From positions 10,540,001-10,604,000 of the forward strand of contig NC_058147.1 in assembly GCF_011075055.1 (NCBI RefSeq): DNA of 64,000 nt, read 5' to 3'. The translations under genes and the position numbers were made by a program. The notes below the pieces were generated by a model. The model ran no database searches, was not told where the DNA came from, and saw only the letters and a program-made list of their open reading frames with translations. The stretch comes from Mangifera indica. Its lineage: Eukaryota > Streptophyta > Magnoliopsida > Sapindales > Anacardiaceae. Position 1 is the stretch's first letter; each line of letters begins with the position of its first letter. This document shows, piece after piece, positions 59,838 to 64,000 of the stretch.

Positions 59838-61268
59838 CTTTGAAGATTCAACCTTTGTATCAACAAAATCTATTTGAGAACTTTCAGTTAAAACTAAGCC
59901 TGCAAACGATTAGTTCAAAAAACATAATCATTTAAGATAGTATGTGCAAACATCCAAGCCAATTAATTTTAAGCAGAATGTTCATGATAGACCAAATTAA
60001 GTACCTACAATCAAATATAAACCAAGCATCTTAAAAATAAACATTCAGATACAAACCAAACATAAGTTCAGGAAACAACCAACATAACCAAATAGTTCAA
60101 AGGATCTGCACAACCAAACAGGTCAACAATTAAAAACAAGAACTTTACCGTAAAAAAAAAAAAGGTTCTTCAGAATAAACTCCCTCTGAAAACCTACATA
60201 AAAAATTTCAAAATAACTATCTCTCCTTGAATATGAAAACTCCGTTCTTGAAACTTAACTTTTTCCCTTCCTTTCTTCACTACTTGAATCATTTGCCTCC
60301 TTTGTTGCTGCCTACCTTCTCCCCCTCTTTGTTCATTGGAAAGACTCAATTGTTCATGCTAGAACATGTTATTAGGGTTGTGGTTTTCTTGTTATCAGAC
60401 CTTCATGCTCTTAAAGTCTTATAACTTTTTCCCGGGACTCTCCCTGGCAATTCTACTGGTGGCTTCGCTGGAGTCTGCTTCCCTCTGAAGAAGATTAATA
60501 ATAGTGAGTCAGGGAGTCACTGGATGCTTGGGAAGGGATATCATGTCTGATTGGTACAGAATCTGTTTTAATCCTTTCTAAAGTTCCTATCATAAAAACA
60601 TTTTCGACTTTCTCTTTCTCTTTTCCAGATGGTGGAGATGAAGTAGTACCTCCCTCACTTTCCTTAACAACTTGATTGACAATTCTTGTCTATATCCTTT
60701 TGAATCACAATCTATTTGATTGTTACCACTTAATGTTCCAATGTCTTCACAACCAGACATTCTCTTGAGATGAGATTGTTTTTCCTCCAATCTCGTTAAG
60801 TTCATTAGACGGTGGCGGTGCAGTGTTAAACTTAAAAGATTGTCTTGTTATCTTTTTAATTTATGGACTAAGACCCAGGGAGAGAGATGGTAGGCATTTT
60901 GACCATTGGGTCAAGATGTATGTACTTAAATTATGTTAAAAAAAATATGTAAATATACTATTACTCAAATTATTAACAAACTTATTGGAAAATTGAACAT
61001 GATAAAAAGTGATTTATTTAATTAGCTGCTTCGTTGCTTGTTTTAAGCATATACCTCTCAAAATTTTCAGTATATAGTCAAATTACATTGGTTTTGTAGC
61101 TTTACCCTTTTAAAATTTAATTAGTCGTTTTAATGATAAAAAATGTTATTAATACAAAATGAGTAAAAGTATAGTACCAAGTACAAGGCGTATATGACTA
61201 TATATGTGTAAAGACAAGACGGATTCATAACATTTATAAACCTACCCAAATGTTATAATACATATATA
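59838..61268. other. AT-rich DNA with a possible gene remnant
   Basis: On the minus strand 60500-60805 gives coding-like pieces in two frames: CEDIGTLSGNNQIDCDSKGY, then after a shift GGTTSSPPSGKEKEKVENVF and IRHDIPSQASSDSLTHYY. An acceptor-like TTAATCTTCTTCAG then opens KQTPAKPPVELPGRVPGKSY (about 60425-60485). I do not recognise a family. It may be a decayed gene or chance; the remainder is AT-rich. Confidence 0.3.
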
Positions 61269-62346
61269 AGGGCTATTAATTAAAATAGGTAAAAAAATTT
61301 ATGGCTAAACATTTTCAAACAAACTTTTAATGAAGTTACTTTTTTAAATAAATTCAATAGTTATTCCAATAGTACCCTTACTCTTTGCTTCCAGAACATT
61401 TTTCTTTGGCAACATAATTCGATATCATCATATTGATTGTAAGTTTGATAACTTATTAATTGAAACATTCATCAACTTGTTTTGAAATAGGTCGATTTTT
61501 AGTTTGATTGTTGATATATTCAAATCAAAATGAAAAACAGAAACAGATGCGAATAAGTACGAGTGTGAGTGCAAGTGCAAGTGTGAACGAGGGTAAGAAT
61601 GACAGTGAGAGTGAGAGTGAGAGTGTGGAGTGCAGAGTGCGAGTGCGGATTGTGAATACGAGTATGCGTGCGAAAGAAATGTACGCAATATTTACAAAAA
61701 AACATTCTCGTGTGAGAACTGAGTGCGAGAATGTGTTTATATAAATATTTTTATATAAAAATATATAAATAATTTTTATTATAATTAAAAATATATACAA
61801 ATAATTTATATATTTTTATATAATTAAAATAACATTCTCACACTCAGTGTGAGATCAGAGTGTGAGAATGTTATATTTTTACATAAAATTTTTTATATAG
61901 ATGCATTCTTGTGCTTAATTCTCGCACTAAGTGCAAAAATGTTTTTATATAAATATTGCATACATTTCTTTTGCATGCACACTCGTACTCATACTCACAC
62001 TTTGCACTTGCACTTGACACTTTCACTCGCACTTATTCACATCTGTTTTTGTTTTTTGTTCTGATCTAGATATATTAACAATTAAACAAAAAATCTACCT
62101 GTTTTATAACAAGTTTATAAATTTTTCGATTTATAAGTTACCAAACTTACAATCAATATGATAATACTAAAGTACTCTATCGAAGAAAAATGTTGCTGAA
62201 AAAAATATGATAGAAGAAAAGTAATTATCAAAGAGTTAGTATATTATTGGAATAAATGTTGAGTTTGTTTTAAAAAATAAATTCATTAAAAATTTGCCTA
62301 AAAAAGTTTCTGCATAATTTTTTTTATCTATTTTCATTGATATCTC
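61269..62346. mobile_element. Long-inverted-repeat (foldback-like) element, 1.08 kb
   Basis: The left arm (61269-about 61750) and right arm (about 61850-62346) are inverted copies for roughly 480 bp each. Paired landmarks are TTCCAATAGTACCCTTACTC with the inverse at about 62230-62250, TTGATTGTAAGTTTGATAAC with its inverse at 62142-62160, and GAGTGCGAGTG arrays with CACTCGCACTT arrays. The centre has CATTCTCACACTCAGTGTGA, itself a hairpin. The flanks CATATATA (61261-61268) and CATATATC (62347-62354) agree at seven of eight bases. There is no transposase. The Ser/Glu- and Thr/His-rich frames here come from the GAGTGC repeats. Confidence 0.8.
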
Positions 62347-63219
62347 CATATATCATGTGTGAAAATCTAATTAATTGCTCATAGAAAGTTTATGAAAGGT
62401 TATATAAAATTCAAAATTGTGTTTTGAAAAATAAAATCATTGAATCTTTTATTTATTTATTTTTAAAAAAGGCGGCAAATTTGAACTTGAAAAGAGAATT
62501 TATGAATTAAAGAATTTAACCGGCAATAAAGAATAAAGACTTCAAGAATGATATTAAGGTGGCAACAAAAGAGGAGTTGCAAGAATAATTTTGAAAAAAA
62601 AAACTTGAAATTTATGAAATTCGAAAGGAAACTAACCATTTGGAAAATGAAAAAAATGCTTCGCTACATAAATATAGTGATGATTTAAAAGAAAATACCA
62701 ATAGTCTGAATCATGCAATGATTGAATTCTAGAAGTGGTCACAGGAATTTGAATAAGCTGGTCAAAATGTGTTCTTTGAAGAAGTGACTAACTTGAGGCA
62801 CAAAACTCATTTAAAATTAATAAAAGAGTCGTCAAAGCATTTTTGTTAGGCTCTTGAATTGATAACTTTTATAGTAGGATAGGTTTCTAGAGAACCAATT
62901 CAGCTGGCTAGACTTACCGAAAAAAGGGAAATTAAATCAAATACCCACCAATCAAGTTCCAAAGCATATTTACTAAAGTTTATCAAGACTAAATCAATAT
63001 ACCCAATTTTCTTGCAATTATGAATTACCCTTTTAGTAAAATGAACTATAACTTGTAAACCAAAACCCAATGACACGACTACACAAACCCTATTACATGA
63101 CATTTACAAATCGGACAACCATGACTTCCTCTTATGGTTTTCGCTCATTGTCAACTACCCAAATGATTGAAAAGGTTAATAAATCAATTTTTATCATGTT
63201 TTATATATTTAAGTGTAAA
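62347..63219 (+). other. Possible gag remnant upstream of the SIRE-type pol
   Basis: Around 62590-62720 one plus frame reads a Lys/Glu-rich stretch (KKLEIYEIRKETNHLENEK) that would form a coiled coil, as in SIRE-type Copia gag proteins. Stops on both sides prevent a firm call, and the rest shows nothing recognisable. Confidence 0.3.
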
Positions 63220-64000
63220 TATTTCAAACTATAGAAGCTGGATGTTAAAAGTGTATTTTTAAATGGTTTTATATAAGAGGTATATGTTGAACAACCTCCC
63301 GATTTTAAAAATCATGAATTTTCAAACCATGTATTTGAACTAATAAAAAACTTTATAGTTTAAAGCAAGCTCCTAGAGCTTGGTATGTGAGATTAAACAA
63401 TTTTTTCATTCAAAATGATTTTACAAAAGGAAAGGTGGATCTCGCCATATTCATAAAAAGGCATAAGCAAGATATTTTAATAGTACAAATCTATGTTGAT
63501 GATATCATCTTTGATGCTACTAATGAATCTCTATATAGAGTATTTTCTAGGATGATGTAGGGAGAATTTGAAATGAGCATGATAGGGGAGGTTAACTACT
63601 TCATCATTTTACAAATTAAACAACTGAAGGAAGGAATACTCCTAGATCAATCGAAGTATGTTAAAGATTGCCCCAAAAGGTTTAAGATAAATGATACAAA
63701 GGAGCAACCAACTCCTATGAGCACTTCAATTAAACTCGATGCGAATGAGTGAGGTAAAAATGTAGATATTAAAGCACATCAATGTGTGATATTTGACAAC
63801 ATCTAGGCCCAACATCATGTTTAGTGTATGCAAGGTTTCAAGCAAATCCCAAGGAATCACTTCTAAATGTCGTAAAAAGGATTTTAAGATACCTTAAGGG
63901 CACCCTAAATATTGGTTTTTGGTATCCTAAGAGATCTTTATTTGAATTGAGAGTATTTTTGGATGTTGATTGCGGGGATATAGGATTGATAGGGAAAGTA
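63220..64000 (+). pseudogene. Copia (SIRE/Maximus-type) reverse transcriptase and RNase H, truncated by window
   Basis: In mostly one plus frame with several stops: LDVKSVFLNGF, EVYVEQPPDFKNHEF, KQAPRAWYVRLNNFF, IQIYVDDIIFDATNESLY-like catalytic segment (YVDD intact, about 63490-63510), GEFEMSMIGEVNYF and EQPTPMSTSIKLD. These are the reverse transcriptase signatures of SIRE-type Copia elements. After 63750 the RNase H start is in another frame (RILRYLKGTLNIGFWYPK-like, frameshifted), then the sequence runs off the window at 64000. At least four in-frame stops show it is inactive. The rest of the element and any 3' LTR lie beyond the window. Confidence 0.82.

Noticed and set aside
61428..62064. 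Ser/Glu-, Ser/His- and Leu-rich frames
   Set aside because: They come from degenerate GAGTGC repeats in the arms of the inverted-repeat element.

Overview
This is an AT-rich nuclear window from a flowering plant, almost certainly a eudicot. The evidence is PPR proteins of the plant PLS class, a plant AP2/ERF factor, GT-AG introns, and dense Copia, Mutator-like and hAT-like transposon debris. There are no bacterial-style operons, no rRNA and no convincing tRNA.

The host genes are sparse. At 3.6-5.7 kb (minus) lies an intact single-exon PLS/E-class PPR gene, with possible spliced 5' leader exons up to about 8.85 kb. At 11.6-14.9 kb (minus) lies a multi-exon gene that I reconstructed from splice signals and do not recognise. 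At 31.2-33.3 kb (plus) lies a second, plastid-type PLS PPR gene. At 39.5-40.0 kb (minus) lies an intact DREB-type AP2/ERF gene. The two PPR genes and the ERF most resemble Arabidopsis At1g71490, At1g71460 and At1g71450, so the window looks like a microsyntenic block stretched by transposons. Broken host-derived pieces are a DDHD-phospholipase (SGR2-like) fragment at 0.7-1.2 kb and a frameshifted RING-type gene at 10.6-11.2 kb.

The rest is mainly mobile DNA. Two decayed Mutator-like elements (16.6-19.2 and 25.3-30.3 kb) each pair a MuDR-type transposase with a convergent Ulp1-like cysteine protease gene, the layout of KAONASHI (KI) elements. In both, the protease's catalytic Cys position reads Tyr. 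Non-autonomous Mutator-like elements with 9-bp target duplications lie at 34.9-35.6 and 59.0-59.7 kb, with relatives at 18.5 and 37.1-38.2 kb. A GAGCC-rich hAT-like element with a perfect 8-bp duplication is nested inside the 37-38 kb one. Further hAT-like elements lie at 9.4-10.0 and 45.8-46.3 kb. A 7.6-kb Copia element with both LTRs occupies 49.6-57.2 kb, a 1.1-kb long-inverted-repeat element lies at 61.3-62.3 kb, and a SIRE-type Copia reverse transcriptase runs off the right edge. An LTR end with a primer-binding site for initiator tRNA-Met lies at the left edge.

The clearest points for follow-up are the unrecognised spliced gene, with an apparent in-frame stop in its last exon; the matched transposase/Ulp1 pairs; and the nested element built from GAGCC repeats around a palindromic AAAACGACGTCGTTTT core.
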